Position numbers and translations under genes: made by a program. Below the pieces are notes generated by a model. That model did no database searches, was not told the origin of the DNA, and saw only the letters and a list, made by a program, of their open reading frames with translations. A DNA stretch of 64,000 nt from Lachnospiraceae bacterium (GTDB lineage: Bacteria > Bacillota > Clostridia > Lachnospirales > Lachnospiraceae): the NCBI GenBank assembly GCA_017543445.1, contig JAFYGB010000068.1:1-64000 (forward strand), in the 5' to 3' direction. Shown here piece by piece: positions 34,774 through 43,729 of the stretch. Position 1 is the first letter of the stretch. Every line of letters begins with the position of its first letter.

Positions 34774-34847
34774 CGAGGTGTGGCTCAGCTTGGTAGAGCG
34801 CTGCGTTCGGGACGCAGAGGTCGTGGGTTCGAATCCCGTCGCCTCGA
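34774..34847 (+). tRNA. tRNA-Pro (anticodon CGG)
   Basis: It is a full cloverleaf of 74 nt. The acceptor arms CGAGGTG and CGCCTCG pair, the anticodon stem CTGCG/CGCAG encloses the loop TTCGGGA, so the anticodon is CGG (reads CCG). The T arm GTGGGTTCGAATCCCGT is canonical. The 3' CCA is not encoded. Confidence 0.95.
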
Positions 34848-34863
34848 CTTTTCTGTTTATTAT

Positions 34864-34935
34864 GGCTCGTTGGTCAAGGGGCTAAGACGCCGCCCTCTCA
34901 CGGCGGAAACAGGGGTTCGATTCCCCTACGAGCTA
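34864..34935 (+). tRNA. tRNA-Glu (anticodon CTC)
   Basis: It is a 72-nt cloverleaf. The acceptor arms GGCTCGT and ACGAGCT pair with one terminal G-U. The anticodon stem CCGCC/GGCGG encloses CTCTCAC, so the anticodon is CTC. The T arm AGGGGTTCGATTCCCCT is canonical. CCA is not encoded. It is 16 nt behind tRNA-Pro and probably shares its transcript. Confidence 0.95.
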
Positions 34936-35037
34936 CGAAATTGCATAAGAGATCTTTAAAAAGTCGATGCGATCCAAATCGTTCATCGGCTTATTATTTT
35001 GCCTCGTGGTTCGGAACATGCGGAAAATGCGGATCGC

Positions 35038-35066
35038 TTGAATTCTCAAACGATTTGTGGTAAAAT
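35038..35066 (+). promoter_or_regulatory. Predicted promoter of uppP
   Basis: TTGAAT (35038-35043) and TAAAAT (35061-35066) are 17 nt apart, with an extended -10 TGGTAAAAT. The coding start is 51 nt further. Confidence 0.65.
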
Positions 35067-35116
35067 GTGTAGGATATGATAACATGGCCTCGTGCCTATT
35101 TTCGGAGGAAGAGATT

Positions 35117-36043
35117 ATGCCGGGTATTCCTATGCTTGCGTCTTCTATAGTTACCGATTTTTTTGACGGATTGTGGAGGTTTGTACAGGTCATTATCCTG
35201 GGGATCATCGAGGGTATTACAGAGTGGCTTCCCATCAGCAGTACCGGACACTTGATGCTGGCTGGGATGTTTTTGGATCCCTTTAATGGAAATAAAGACA
35301 TTCGGGATTTGTTTGAAGTCGTGGTACAACTCGGTGCCATACTCGCCGTTTGCGTGATCTATTTTCATAAATTGAACCCTTGGTCGAAGGGGAAGACACC
35401 GGGTCAGAAACATCAGACTTGGGTCCTTTGGGCGAAGGTCTGCATTGCCAGCATTCCGATCGCTGTCTTTGGTGCATTTTATGAACTATGCAAACCGGTT
35501 CATGATTTCTTCCATGATGATCAGATCGCACATGTCATCATCGCGATCACGTTGATCGTATATGGTATTGCTTTCATCGTAGTGGAGAAGTATTTCATTC
35601 CGGAACGTCAGCCGGTCAATAAATTCTTTAAACTCTCTTACGAGACGGCGTTCCTGATCGGATGTATCCAGGTTCTGTCCCTGATTCCCGGGACATCCCG
35701 TTCCGGCGTTACAATCCTGGGAGCTATGCTTCTCGGCTGCACCCGCCGCGTTTCCGCGGAATATACGTTTTTCCTCGGTATTCCGGCGATGTTCGGAGCC
35801 AGTGGTCTGAAGTTCGTAAAGACGATAAAGGATGTTTATATCGATGGAGAAGGAGGAGGCACGATCGGTGTCTATAACTGGTTCCTATTGATCGTTTCGA
35901 TGGTCGTAGCGTTCTTTGTTTCCATGATCGCTGTCCGCTTCCTCGTGGAGTATGTGAAACGCCATAATTTTACATTTTTCGGTTGGTATCGTATCGCGCT
36001 TGGCGTTGTAGTATTGACACTTATCATAGCGATCGGAGTATGA
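35117..36043 (+). CDS. uppP: Undecaprenyl-diphosphatase
   Basis: A 308-residue membrane enzyme (BacA family) that dephosphorylates undecaprenyl pyrophosphate so that the lipid carrier of wall synthesis can be reused; overexpression in other bacteria gives bacitracin resistance. Both catalytic motifs are present: GIIEGITEWLPISSTGH near residue 30 and PGTSRSGVTI near residue 195, among about eight helices. The start at 35117 lies after GGAGGA; the longer in-frame start at 35057 would fall within the promoter. Confidence 0.95.
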   Translation: MPGIPMLASSIVTDFFDGLWRFVQVIILGIIEGITEWLPISSTGHLMLAGMFLDPFNGNKDIRDLFEVVVQLGAILAVCVIYFHKLNPWSKGKTPGQKHQTWVLWAKVCIASIPIAVFGAFYELCKPVHDFFHDDQIAHVIIAITLIVYGIAFIVVEKYFIPERQPVNKFFKLSYETAFLIGCIQVLSLIPGTSRSGVTILGAMLLGCTRRVSAEYTFFLGIPAMFGASGLKFVKTIKDVYIDGEGGGTIGVYNWFLLIVSMVVAFFVSMIAVRFLVEYVKRHNFTFFGWYRIALGVVVLTLIIAIGV

Positions 36044-36097
36044 TCGCATAGCGCATGAATTATGAGGGCTCCTATGGCCCGGGAAAGGATAGAGAAA

Positions 36098-37693
36098 ATG
36101 AGTAAAGCTGTAATCATCGGCGCAGGCCCCGCAGGCCTTACCGCCGCGTATGAATTGTTAAAGAGGGAGCCGTCGACGCAGGTCGTGGTCCTCGAGGAGT
36201 CCCAGACTGTGGGAGGCATTTCCCGCACCGTCGTACATAACGGACACCGCATGGATATCGGCGGACACCGTTTCTTCTCGAAGGATGAGAGAGTCTGCAA
36301 ATGGTGGCAGGATCTGATGCCGATGCAGGGCGCCCCGTCCTTTGACGATGCGAAACTGGGACGTGAGAAGACGCTCAGCGAGGGTGGACCGGATCCGGAG
36401 AAGGAAGACCGCGTCATGCTGCTTCGCCAGAGAGTGTCTCGAATCTACTACAAGAAAAAGTTTTTTGATTATCCGATCTCGTTGAAGATGAGCACCATCA
36501 AGAACATGGGCATCGGCACGACGATGAAGTCGGGCTGCAGCTACATGAAGAGCGTGGTTGCAAAGAAGAAAGAAGATAATCTGGAGAATTTCTATATCAA
36601 TCGTTTCGGTAAGAAACTGTACTCCATGTTCTTCGAGGGATATACTGAGAAACTGTGGGGACGTCATCCGAGCGAGATTTCCGCAGACTGGGGCGCGCAG
36701 CGCGTTAAGGGCCTGTCCATCGTAGCCGTTCTGAAGGATATGGCGGGTAAGGTCGTTCCTGGTAAGAAGAATCGTAAGGTGGAGACTTCCCTAATCGAGG
36801 AGTTCCAGTATCCGAAGTACGGCCCCGGCCAGCTTTGGGAAGTGGTTGCCGATGAGGTCGTTCGCATGGGTGGTTTCATCCAGAAGGGCTGCCGCGTGAC
36901 CGGGCTGAAGACGGCAACGATCGATGGTAAGAAGAAGGTGACCGGTGTTGTTTACGAAGTCAATGGTAAGGAAATGGTGGAAGCGGCGGATGTTGTCCTT
37001 TCCTCCATGCCTGTGAAGGATCTCGTTGCCGGTATCCCGAATGCACCCGAGGACGTTGCTGCGATCGCACACGGCCTGCCTTATCGTGATTTCGTGACGG
37101 TTGGCCTGTTGGTAGACCGCCTGAACCTTAAGAATGAGACAAAGATCGCAACGCTCGGAAATATCGTTCCCGACTGCTGGATCTATGTGCAGGATGTCGG
37201 CGTAAAACTGGGACGTATCCAGATCTTCAACAACTGGTCCCCGTATCTCGTTCGTGATCCGGAACATACCGTATGGATCGGTCTCGAGTACTTCTGTAAC
37301 GAGGGCGATGAATTCTGGAACATGTCCGCGAAGGATACCGTGAAGTTCGCCTACAAGGAGCTTCGTAAAATGGGCGTACTCGAGAAGGGCGTGAAGGTCA
37401 TGGATGCGCATCGTGAGCGTGTGAAGAAGGCATATCCCGCCTACTTTGATACCTATGCGCTTATGGACCGCGTGGTCGAGTATCTCGATGAATATGAGAA
37501 TCTGTACTGCATTGGCCGCAATGGTCAGCATCGCTATAACAACATGGACCACTCGATGGTCACAGCGTTTGAAGCCGTGGATAATATCCTCACGGGACGC
37601 ACAGATAAGTCAAATGTTTGGAACGTGAATACCGAACAGGAATACCACGAAGAGGCGCAGGCAAAAGAAGAGGAAGAGACCTCGGAAGAATAA
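36098..37693 (+). CDS. FAD/NAD(P)-dependent oxidoreductase (UDP-galactopyranose mutase-like)
   Basis: A 531-residue flavoprotein. The dinucleotide-binding motif [15 protein letters not shown] starts at residue 6, followed by [16 protein letters not shown] and GGHRFFSKD, as in amine oxidase/protoporphyrinogen oxidase-like proteins and the glycosyl-associated oxidoreductase group near UDP-galactopyranose mutase. [18 protein letters not shown] is the C-terminal FAD contact. The tail is strongly acidic. The ATG at 36098 follows AAAGGA. Its neighbours (uppP, a polytopic membrane protein) hint at envelope glycan or lipid-linked sugar work, but the substrate is unknown. Confidence 0.8.
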   Translation: MSKAVIIGAGPAGLTAAYELLKREPSTQVVVLEESQTVGGISRTVVHNGHRMDIGGHRFFSKDERVCKWWQDLMPMQGAPSFDDAKLGREKTLSEGGPDPEKEDRVMLLRQRVSRIYYKKKFFDYPISLKMSTIKNMGIGTTMKSGCSYMKSVVAKKKEDNLENFYINRFGKKLYSMFFEGYTEKLWGRHPSEISADWGAQRVKGLSIVAVLKDMAGKVVPGKKNRKVETSLIEEFQYPKYGPGQLWEVVADEVVRMGGFIQKGCRVTGLKTATIDGKKKVTGVVYEVNGKEMVEAADVVLSSMPVKDLVAGIPNAPEDVAAIAHGLPYRDFVTVGLLVDRLNLKNETKIATLGNIVPDCWIYVQDVGVKLGRIQIFNNWSPYLVRDPEHTVWIGLEYFCNEGDEFWNMSAKDTVKFAYKELRKMGVLEKGVKVMDAHRERVKKAYPAYFDTYALMDRVVEYLDEYENLYCIGRNGQHRYNNMDHSMVTAFEAVDNILTGRTDKSNVWNVNTEQEYHEEAQAKEEEETSEE

Positions 37694-37723
37694 TACACAA
37701 GAGTTACAAAGGAGCAGGAAACG

Positions 37724-39415
37724 ATGAGTTCCCACATGGAGAGTATGGAGGCAGAAGCCTTAACGGAGAATACGACACAGGTCGAAGACGGGGGAGAGAT
37801 GATCGAAGAGAAGGAAGCCCGTCCGCTGATCACCGCTGCCGGCCTGCACCTTTCCATCTCTGCAGCATTTGCTTTGTTGGGCGTTTTTACCGTCCTGTTT
37901 TATATTTTCGGACCGGGCATCGGATACATGCATTCCGACTGCACCGATACGATCCTGTGGGCGCAAGCCTCCTATGATTCCGGCAAATGGATCTCGCCGT
38001 ATTTTTACTATGCGGCGCAGCTTCCCTTCGGCGGAAATCTTTTGATGCTTCCGCTTATCCCGATCTTCGGCGTTTCGATCACGACACATAGCCTCGGCAT
38101 GACGTTCTTTTTGATCCTGTTTACGGCTTCGATCTTCTTGGCTTGCCGTGCCGCGGGCCTGTCGCTCGCATATCGCTTCGATTGCATTGGCCTTACGTTA
38201 TTGGTGATCTCTTCGTCCGAGAAGATGTGGGAGATCTTCTGGGGGCATGTGATCTACTATAGCCTCGGCGCGATGTTTCTGTTCTTTGGTTTCGCGATCC
38301 TGATCTCTCTGGAGAGACGATATCGTGAGAAGAAACTGACTTGGTACGCGCTGGCGCTTGCTGGTCTGTACTTTATGTGCGTTACATTGGACGGCGGACA
38401 GATGCTCATTCTGGTCACCGTGCCGCTTTTCGCAGGCTTTTTCCTGGAGCGTTTCTTCGACGCGGAAAACCCGATCAACTGCAAGGAGAATAAAGCATTT
38501 GGTATTCTGGCTGCACTTTTGGCGGTCGCAAGCCTCTTGGGCCTGATCTGGCTGTTTGGCATCCTGCAGGCGCATACCGCCGGTTATGCGGACGCATATT
38601 CCGTCTGGTCGGCGATGAATGATTGGCCGCAGCATCTTTTGGACCTGCCGAACGCATGGTTTCGCCTGTTCGGTCTGGAGATCAATGAGCGCAAGCCGAT
38701 GTTCAGCATCGTTTCGGTGGGCTACCTGCTTCGTCTGGTATCAGCGATCGTGATCGCGATCCTGCCCATCGGCCTCTTGATCCGCTACAAGCACATCAAA
38801 GACCGTCCCTTAAAGATTTTTCTTTGGTCGCATCTGGTCCTCACGGCAGCGATCGTTTTTGCCTTTGTTTTCGGTCTCCTGTATACGGCCAATTGGCGTC
38901 TGTCCCCGATCATTGCTTCGGGTCTCTTGCTTCTGGTATTTACCTTGTATTATGAGATCAAAAAGCGCTCGATCGCACAGCGCCTGATCGTTTTGGTCAC
39001 CGTGCCGCTCGCATTGACCGCGTTACTGAATTCGGCCGTGATCCTGGGTAAGGGTTTTTACTACAACCGCGATAAAGCCGTATACCAGGTCGCAGATTTC
39101 CTGGAGCAGAACGATCTGACCTATGGCTATGCTTCTTTCTGGAACAGCCAGCTGATCACCCTCTACACCGGTGAGAAGGTAAAGGCTCGCAATGTAAGTT
39201 TTAACGATGTTGGTATTCAACATGAGAACTATCAGACCAGCACGACGTGGTTCGGGCCGCAGGAAGGAGTTGACCGATACTTCGTTTTGATGAGTTCGAG
39301 CGAGTATAAGACATGGCGCAACTCTGCGTCCGGGCAGATCGAGCTCGAAAACGCATTGGAAGTATTTAGAAACGTCCATGGTTTTGTGATCGTCGTCGTC
39401 GATCACGACCTGTAA
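37724..39415 (+). CDS. Polytopic membrane protein, glycosyltransferase-like
   Basis: A 563-residue protein with an acidic cytoplasmic N-terminus of about 45 residues and some eleven to twelve transmembrane helices, then a soluble extracytoplasmic end of about 110 residues. The pattern (long early loop with DCTDTILWAQASYDSGKW, many helices, C-terminal soluble domain) resembles GT-C fold or PMT-type lipid-linked sugar transferases, with DCTDT in the first loop as a candidate catalytic acidic site. I do not recognise a named family. It follows the oxidoreductase after 30 nt behind AAAGGAG, likely the same operon. Confidence 0.65.
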   Translation: MSSHMESMEAEALTENTTQVEDGGEMIEEKEARPLITAAGLHLSISAAFALLGVFTVLFYIFGPGIGYMHSDCTDTILWAQASYDSGKWISPYFYYAAQLPFGGNLLMLPLIPIFGVSITTHSLGMTFFLILFTASIFLACRAAGLSLAYRFDCIGLTLLVISSSEKMWEIFWGHVIYYSLGAMFLFFGFAILISLERRYREKKLTWYALALAGLYFMCVTLDGGQMLILVTVPLFAGFFLERFFDAENPINCKENKAFGILAALLAVASLLGLIWLFGILQAHTAGYADAYSVWSAMNDWPQHLLDLPNAWFRLFGLEINERKPMFSIVSVGYLLRLVSAIVIAILPIGLLIRYKHIKDRPLKIFLWSHLVLTAAIVFAFVFGLLYTANWRLSPIIASGLLLLVFTLYYEIKKRSIAQRLIVLVTVPLALTALLNSAVILGKGFYYNRDKAVYQVADFLEQNDLTYGYASFWNSQLITLYTGEKVKARNVSFNDVGIQHENYQTSTTWFGPQEGVDRYFVLMSSSEYKTWRNSASGQIELENALEVFRNVHGFVIVVVDHDL

Positions 39416-39421
39416 GAGGAT

Positions 39422-39437
39422 GGTTCTGTTTGACACA
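39422..39437. repeat. Half copy of the 31-bp inverted repeat
   Basis: GGTTCTGTTTGACACA matches 15 of 16 bases of one arm of the element at 60-95, in the opposite orientation. The other arm is missing. Confidence 0.5.
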
Positions 39438-39445
39438 ATAAAATG

Positions 39446-39465
39446 GGACCCGCCTGAGCGGGTCC
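39446..39465. terminator. Terminator between converging transcripts
   Basis: GGACCCGC and GCGGGTCC form a perfect 8-bp stem with a CTGA loop. A TTT follows on the + side, and a T-rich CATTTTATT on the minus side, so it can serve pyrI as well as the membrane protein gene. Confidence 0.7.
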
Positions 39466-39475
39466 TTTGATATAT

Positions 39476-39901
39476 TTATCGATCGTATTTTTCTTCGCAG
39501 TAAATGCAACGGTAGGTCGCGGTTTCTTCATCCGCGAGCTCGAACACCTGCGGGATGCCGCGTTCGATGGATGTGATACAACGGGGATTTTTACATTTGA
39601 TCACGTTGTAGATGCGGGTAGGAAGCTTCAGACGACGCTTCTCGACGATCACGGAGTCTTTGATGATATTGACCGTGATGTTGTGATCCAGGTAGCCGAG
39701 GATGTCGAGGTCGACCTGATCCAGACCGCCGGCTATCTTGATGATGTCTTTACGGCCCATCTTTTGGCTCTTCGCGTTGCGGATGATCGCAACCTCTGTA
39801 TTCAGTTTTTCCAGGTTCAGGGATTCGAAAACCAAAGTGGACATGCCGGCTTTGATATGATCGAGAACGATACCTTCTTCCAGACCGCTGATATTAAGCA
39901 T
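39476..39901 (-). CDS. pyrI: Aspartate carbamoyltransferase regulatory chain
   Basis: A 141-residue subunit (family about 150) that binds nucleotides and controls PyrB. The N-terminal allosteric domain contains GLEEGIVLDHIKAG and MGRKDIIKI. The zinc domain has two pairs of Cys, in CKNPRC and CIYC. AGGAGG precedes the ATG. Its partner pyrB is about 11.8 kb away on the same strand, although the two are normally adjacent. Confidence 0.93.
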   Translation of the reverse strand: MLNISGLEEGIVLDHIKAGMSTLVFESLNLEKLNTEVAIIRNAKSQKMGRKDIIKIAGGLDQVDLDILGYLDHNITVNIIKDSVIVEKRRLKLPTRIYNVIKCKNPRCITSIERGIPQVFELADEETATYRCIYCEEKYDR

Positions 39902-39973
39902 AAAAAACCTCCTAAACTATACTGGTAACATTTTACACGATATACGACAAAAAATCAACCATGAGGTGAGAGT

Positions 39974-41029
39974 ATGATCTATCCGAGATTTTTGAATTCA
40001 GGCGATTATATCGGTATTTGTGCGCCGTCTGACGGCCGCACTGCCGAGACGGACATCATTCGCCATAAAAGTGCGGTAACGCAGCTGAAACAGGCTGGTT
40101 TCTGCGTAAAGGAAACAGCCGAAGTGTTTCAGAGTGAGCGGGGCAGGAGCGCCGCGGCAGGCGTACGTGCGGATGCGTTGAAGAGCCTTCTTTCCGATCC
40201 TAAAGTGCGCGCGATCGTTGCCGAATCGGGCGGGGATTACCTTTGCGAAGCATTGCCCTATCTGAAAGATGCGGCGGATATCCTTCGTTCAGATCCGAAA
40301 TGGGTGCAGGGATATTCGGACACAACGAACCTGACCTATTCGATCACGACCTGTCTCGATATCGCGTCGATCTACAGCAATAATCTCGGAGACTTCGGCA
40401 TGGTGCCCTGGCATCCCAGCATCTCGGAAAATGTCGATCTTTGGCAGGGAAAACTGTTTAATGGACCGGATCAGGCGTTCGATCACGAGAACTACGAACG
40501 CTACCAGCATGGCTGGCTCACGCGCGAGACCGGATTGGAGCCCTACGAATTCAACAGTGATGTGAAGATCATCGGAGTCGATCCAAATGGTAAGAGAGCA
40601 GAGCAGTTGGGAGCCTCCGGCCGCTGGATCGGGGGATGCCTGGACAGTATCGTCTGTCTGATCGGTACACCCTATGAGGACGGGGCAGGATTTGCCGCCC
40701 GCTATAAAGATGATGGTGTCCTTTGGTTCCTGGAGAGCTTTGAACTGAGTTCGCCGATGCTGACACGCGCTCTGTGGCAGCTGCGCGAGTCAGGAGCCTT
40801 TCAGAATGCAAAAGGTTTCGTGTTCGGTCGTCCCGCTATTTTCAACATGCAGTATGATACTGATTACGAAACAGCGGTCCTGGATGCATTGGCACCACTG
40901 AACGTTCCGATCGTATTTGAGGCAGACATTGGCCATCAGCCGCCCAGGATCCCGATGGTCTGTGGAGCCCTCGGGTCGTTTGAACTGAAAGGGGATCGAT
41001 TGATGATTTCGCAGAAACTGAAATCTTGA
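39974..41029 (+). CDS. S66 family LD-carboxypeptidase-like peptidase
   Basis: A 351-residue serine peptidase of the LdcA/MccF group. The N-terminal GDYIGICAPSD and the nucleophile Ser in QGYSDTTNLTYS (about residue 115) are clear, and FEADIGHQPPRIPM near the end carries the catalytic His. LdcA trims tetrapeptides in murein recycling. MccF members cleave acyl-adenylate peptide toxins and give immunity, so an immunity role beside a peptide natural product cluster cannot be excluded, though the aquaporin gene separates them. It has no signal peptide. AGGTGAG precedes the start. Confidence 0.88.
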   Translation: MIYPRFLNSGDYIGICAPSDGRTAETDIIRHKSAVTQLKQAGFCVKETAEVFQSERGRSAAAGVRADALKSLLSDPKVRAIVAESGGDYLCEALPYLKDAADILRSDPKWVQGYSDTTNLTYSITTCLDIASIYSNNLGDFGMVPWHPSISENVDLWQGKLFNGPDQAFDHENYERYQHGWLTRETGLEPYEFNSDVKIIGVDPNGKRAEQLGASGRWIGGCLDSIVCLIGTPYEDGAGFAARYKDDGVLWFLESFELSSPMLTRALWQLRESGAFQNAKGFVFGRPAIFNMQYDTDYETAVLDALAPLNVPIVFEADIGHQPPRIPMVCGALGSFELKGDRLMISQKLKS

Positions 41030-41054
41030 TTTTTCCATAGCATTGTGGTATGAT
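41026..41054 (+). promoter_or_regulatory. Predicted promoter of the aquaporin gene
   Basis: TTGATT (41026-41031) and TATGAT (41049-41054) are separated by 17 nt, with TGG before the -10. The -35 overlaps the last codon of the S66 gene. Confidence 0.65.
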
Positions 41055-41127
41055 TCGGGTGTAGGTGGGCTATGCCCGTGATCGGTACAAAAAATGCGAA
41101 AAGCTTTCTAAGGTTAGGAGGAAAGAT

Positions 41128-41820
41128 ATGGAAGCGTTAAAGAAGTATGTAGCAGAGTTTATCGGTACATTTGTTTTGGTTTTGTTTGCCTGCGGAACGG
41201 CTGCAGTCGCTGGATGTGATACGAATAAGTTCGATTCAGCATATATTATGACTGCTCTGGCATTCGGCCTTGTGATCGTTGCGATGGCATATTCCATCGG
41301 CAACATCTCTGGTTGTCACATTAATCCGGCGGTTTCCTTTGCAATGCTGATCTCGAAGAAGATGGATGTGAAGGATTTTTGCGGTTATGTCGTAGCTCAG
41401 TTCATCGGTGCTATTGCAGGTGCAGCAGTTTTGGGCGGCCTGACCGGCAACTTTGATAAACTCGGACAGAACGGTTTGTTTGATGGCGATGTAGCGAAGT
41501 CCCTGATCATTGAGATCATCCTCACCTTCGTATTTGTGATCGCCATTTTGGGCGTTACCGCGAAGGCGGAGTATTCTTCGATGGCAGGTCTTGTGATCGG
41601 TCTTACATTGACCATGGTACACATCTTCGGTATCCACTTTACCGGTACCAGTGTTAACCCTGCAAGAAGCTTCGGACCTGCTCTGTTTGTAGGCGGCGAT
41701 GCTCTGGCTGACGTTTGGGTATTCATCGTGGCTCCTTTGGTAGGCGGCGCTCTGGCGGCAGTTTGCTATATGTTCCTGGCAGCACCTTCGGATAAAAAAG
41801 ATAACGGAAAGAAGAAATAA
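41128..41820 (+). CDS. MIP family aquaporin/glycerol channel
   Basis: A 230-residue channel with six helices and both pore motifs: GCHINPAVSFAM (first NPA near residue 63) and SVNPARSFGPAL (second NPA near residue 175). The length and the second-half residues fit an AqpZ-like water channel rather than GlpF, but selectivity is uncertain. GGAGG lies before the ATG at 41128; the longer in-frame start at 41065 is within the leader. A strong terminator follows. Confidence 0.93.
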   Translation: MEALKKYVAEFIGTFVLVLFACGTAAVAGCDTNKFDSAYIMTALAFGLVIVAMAYSIGNISGCHINPAVSFAMLISKKMDVKDFCGYVVAQFIGAIAGAAVLGGLTGNFDKLGQNGLFDGDVAKSLIIEIILTFVFVIAILGVTAKAEYSSMAGLVIGLTLTMVHIFGIHFTGTSVNPARSFGPALFVGGDALADVWVFIVAPLVGGALAAVCYMFLAAPSDKKDNGKKK

Positions 41821-41869
41821 GAAGATAAATTTATAAGATAAGGTATAGAGCTTAAAAGGCTGAATAGAT

Positions 41870-41917
41870 AATCAAGTCAATGGGCCCGGTAGCGGGCCCA
41901 ATGACCTGATTATTTTT
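41870..41917 (+). terminator. Long hairpin terminator after the aquaporin
   Basis: A stem of 19 bp with two mismatches has GGGCCCG/CGGGCCC at its top and AATCA/TGATT at its base; a TATTTTTT tail follows. It separates the aquaporin transcript from the peptide cluster. Confidence 0.85.
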
Positions 41918-41945
41918 TAAATAAGTATAGGAGAAGAGGTGAATA

Positions 41946-42052
41946 TTTGCACGCTTTAGAGTCACCAGTTGCAAATTCTAGAGCCACCTTAAACAAATAA
42001 ATGCAAGTTTGGGAGCCGCCACATGATGTTGTGGTGGCTCACAAACTTGCAT
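41946..42052. repeat. Four related 20-bp repeats at the edge of the RiPP cluster
   Basis: Three direct copies start near 41946, 41968 and 42000, and one inverted copy occupies 42033-42052. They agree with TTGCAAR-TTTAGAGCCACC. The last two copies form a 25-bp hairpin (two mismatches) with a loop of about five bases. The direct copies are 22 and 32 bp apart, close to whole helical turns. They may be binding sites for a regulator or the end of a decayed mobile element. Confidence 0.6.
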
Positions 42053-42108
42053 TTTGGAAGAAAGAAAAACCCGTTAAGTTTAAATGGTGGGAAGTTCCCC
42101 AAACGCTT

Positions 42109-42129
42109 TCCGGACGTATTACGTCCGGA
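42109..42129. repeat. 9-bp perfect hairpin TCCGGACGT/ACGTCCGGA
   Basis: It lies 75 bp upstream of the RiPP promoter with a three-base ATT loop. There is no T-run, so it is not an obvious terminator. It could be an operator. The DNA around it (42053-42203) shows no gene. Confidence 0.4.
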
Positions 42130-42203
42130 TGCCGGATATCATCCGTTCATTGTACACGCAAGATTTTATAGTTTTGGCGAACACTCGGATTTTATACTTT
42201 TGC

Positions 42204-42232
42204 TTGACATTTTCCGAATAACATGATAAAGT
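42204..42232 (+). promoter_or_regulatory. Predicted promoter of the RiPP cluster
   Basis: TTGACA (42204-42209) and TAAAGT (42227-42232) are 17 nt apart with TGA before the -10. The leader to the radical SAM start would be about 58 nt. The in-frame ATG at 42233 lies directly on the -10 and is therefore an unlikely start. Confidence 0.6.
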
Positions 42233-42295
42233 ATGAATTGTATAGAGGTTGGACGAAATATATTGTATTTACTTTTTGCAAGGTTGGGATGTATT

Positions 42296-43729
42296 ATGAG
42301 TAGTTCTGCACCATTTGTACACTGTTTCAAAACCATCAATGGTTTCTATTTCTACGACGTAAATAAGGACACGATCGTATCGGTAGATGAAGCTGTATTT
42401 AACTGGTTAAATGGCGATATTCCTTATGATTCGTTGGACGATCGCGCCAGAGTCAGAGTTGAAAGAATGAAAGCGAAGGGACTCCTTTCAGATAAACGTG
42501 TAAAGGTTCTGCAACATGTGGATACAAAAAACATCCACTATAAACTGGAAAATCAGGTGGAGATGTTGATCTTGCAGGTGACTCAAGCCTGCAATCTGAC
42601 ATGCTCCTATTGTCCGTATGCCTACAAAGGTGATAAGGTATCCAGAAGTCATAGCAATAAAATGATGTCCTGGGAGGTCGCAAAACAAGCGATCGATTTC
42701 TATTACGCTCATTGTGGGGATATGAATGAAACATGTTTGACTTTTTACGGTGGTGAACCGTTTCTTAACTTTCCCGTGATTCGAAAATCCGTTGAATATG
42801 CCAGGGAATTGTTTCAGGGTAAAGGGCTGCTTTTTCAAGTTACTACGAACGGAACCGTGGTGACGGATGAAGTGATCGATTTTTTGGTATCCAACCGTTT
42901 TGATGTTATGTTCAGTATTGACGGTCCGGCATCGATCCATGATGTTAATCGGAAAATGAAGACTGGAGCAGGGAGCTTTGATCTGGCATTTGCAAATTTG
43001 AAAAAGCTGGTAAATGCTTATGGTGAGGCTTATAAAGAGCATGTCAGCATGAATATGGTACTAAATCCGGAAAATGACCCCGCGGATGTTTTTCGATTGT
43101 TTGACGATCCGTTTTTCCATACGTACAGTATTCAATCATATATTCATGTAGCAGACAGGGATATGCTGGAAGATCCGTTTCCTGACTCCGTTGCTTTTCG
43201 TGATTATCTTACGACGAGGGGGACATATCAATTATATAATCTGTTAGGTATGGTTTCGGAGAATAAACTGAATGAATTGGATCGTAAGAACGTTTTCAAA
43301 TATCAGAGAAAGATCGAAGACTATCACGGATTAAAACAGGATCTTCCAGAGGAAGCAGCCCCGAGTGGACCTTGTATTCCCGGAAAGAAGAGACTGTTTG
43401 TTGATACCGAGGGCTATATGTACCCTTGTGAAAGAGTGAATGAACTATCGGAGATGCTTAGGCTTGGTTCGGTTTTCGATGGCTTTGATGAAGAAAAAGT
43501 CTCAAACATCCTGAATGTATGTGATCTTACACCGGAGAAATGCAGGAATTGCTTTGCTTTTCGTCACTGCTCCATATGTATTAAAGCGGTGGAGTATAAA
43601 GACACATTGTCCGTTGAACTTCGAAATCGACATTGTGAGCAGGCCAAGGCTTCGATGGAACGAGATCTTAGGATCTGTGCTTTAGTCAAAGAGTACAGAC
43701 AAATCTACTCGGAGGAAAATCATGGTTAG
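42296..43729 (+). CDS. ccpM: Radical SAM/SPASM peptide maturase (CcpM-type)
   Basis: A 477-residue enzyme expected to modify the precursor peptides encoded downstream. Residues 15-90 look like a peptide-binding (RRE-like) N-terminal region. The radical SAM cluster motif is Cys99-x3-Cys103-x2-Cys106 in QACNLTCSYCPYAY, followed by LTFYGGEPFLN (SAM-binding GGE). From about residue 358 on there are eight Cys (GPC, PCE, NVC, EKC, NC, HC, IC, HC), typical of a SPASM domain with auxiliary Fe-S clusters. From memory it fits the family called Cys-rich peptide radical SAM maturase CcpM. The chemistry is not established. I chose ATG 42296 because of the promoter position and AGGTTGGGA upstream. Confidence 0.85.
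   Translation: MSSSAPFVHCFKTINGFYFYDVNKDTIVSVDEAVFNWLNGDIPYDSLDDRARVRVERMKAKGLLSDKRVKVLQHVDTKNIHYKLENQVEMLILQVTQACNLTCSYCPYAYKGDKVSRSHSNKMMSWEVAKQAIDFYYAHCGDMNETCLTFYGGEPFLNFPVIRKSVEYARELFQGKGLLFQVTTNGTVVTDEVIDFLVSNRFDVMFSIDGPASIHDVNRKMKTGAGSFDLAFANLKKLVNAYGEAYKEHVSMNMVLNPENDPADVFRLFDDPFFHTYSIQSYIHVADRDMLEDPFPDSVAFRDYLTTRGTYQLYNLLGMVSENKLNELDRKNVFKYQRKIEDYHGLKQDLPEEAAPSGPCIPGKKRLFVDTEGYMYPCERVNELSEMLRLGSVFDGFDEEKVSNILNVCDLTPEKCRNCFAFRHCSICIKAVEYKDTLSVELRNRHCEQAKASMERDLRICALVKEYRQIYSEENHG

Noticed and set aside
34744..34959. A 71-codon plus-strand frame across the two tRNA genes
   Set aside because: It is the translation of tRNA-Pro and tRNA-Glu (GRGFESRR-type artefact) and has no independent support.
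39974..41029. The S66 peptidase as MccF-like self-immunity protein of the RiPP cluster
   Set aside because: It is separated by the aquaporin gene and a strong terminator, has GC content like the core genes, and the precursors show no sign of nucleotide adduct chemistry. It is kept only as a remote possibility.
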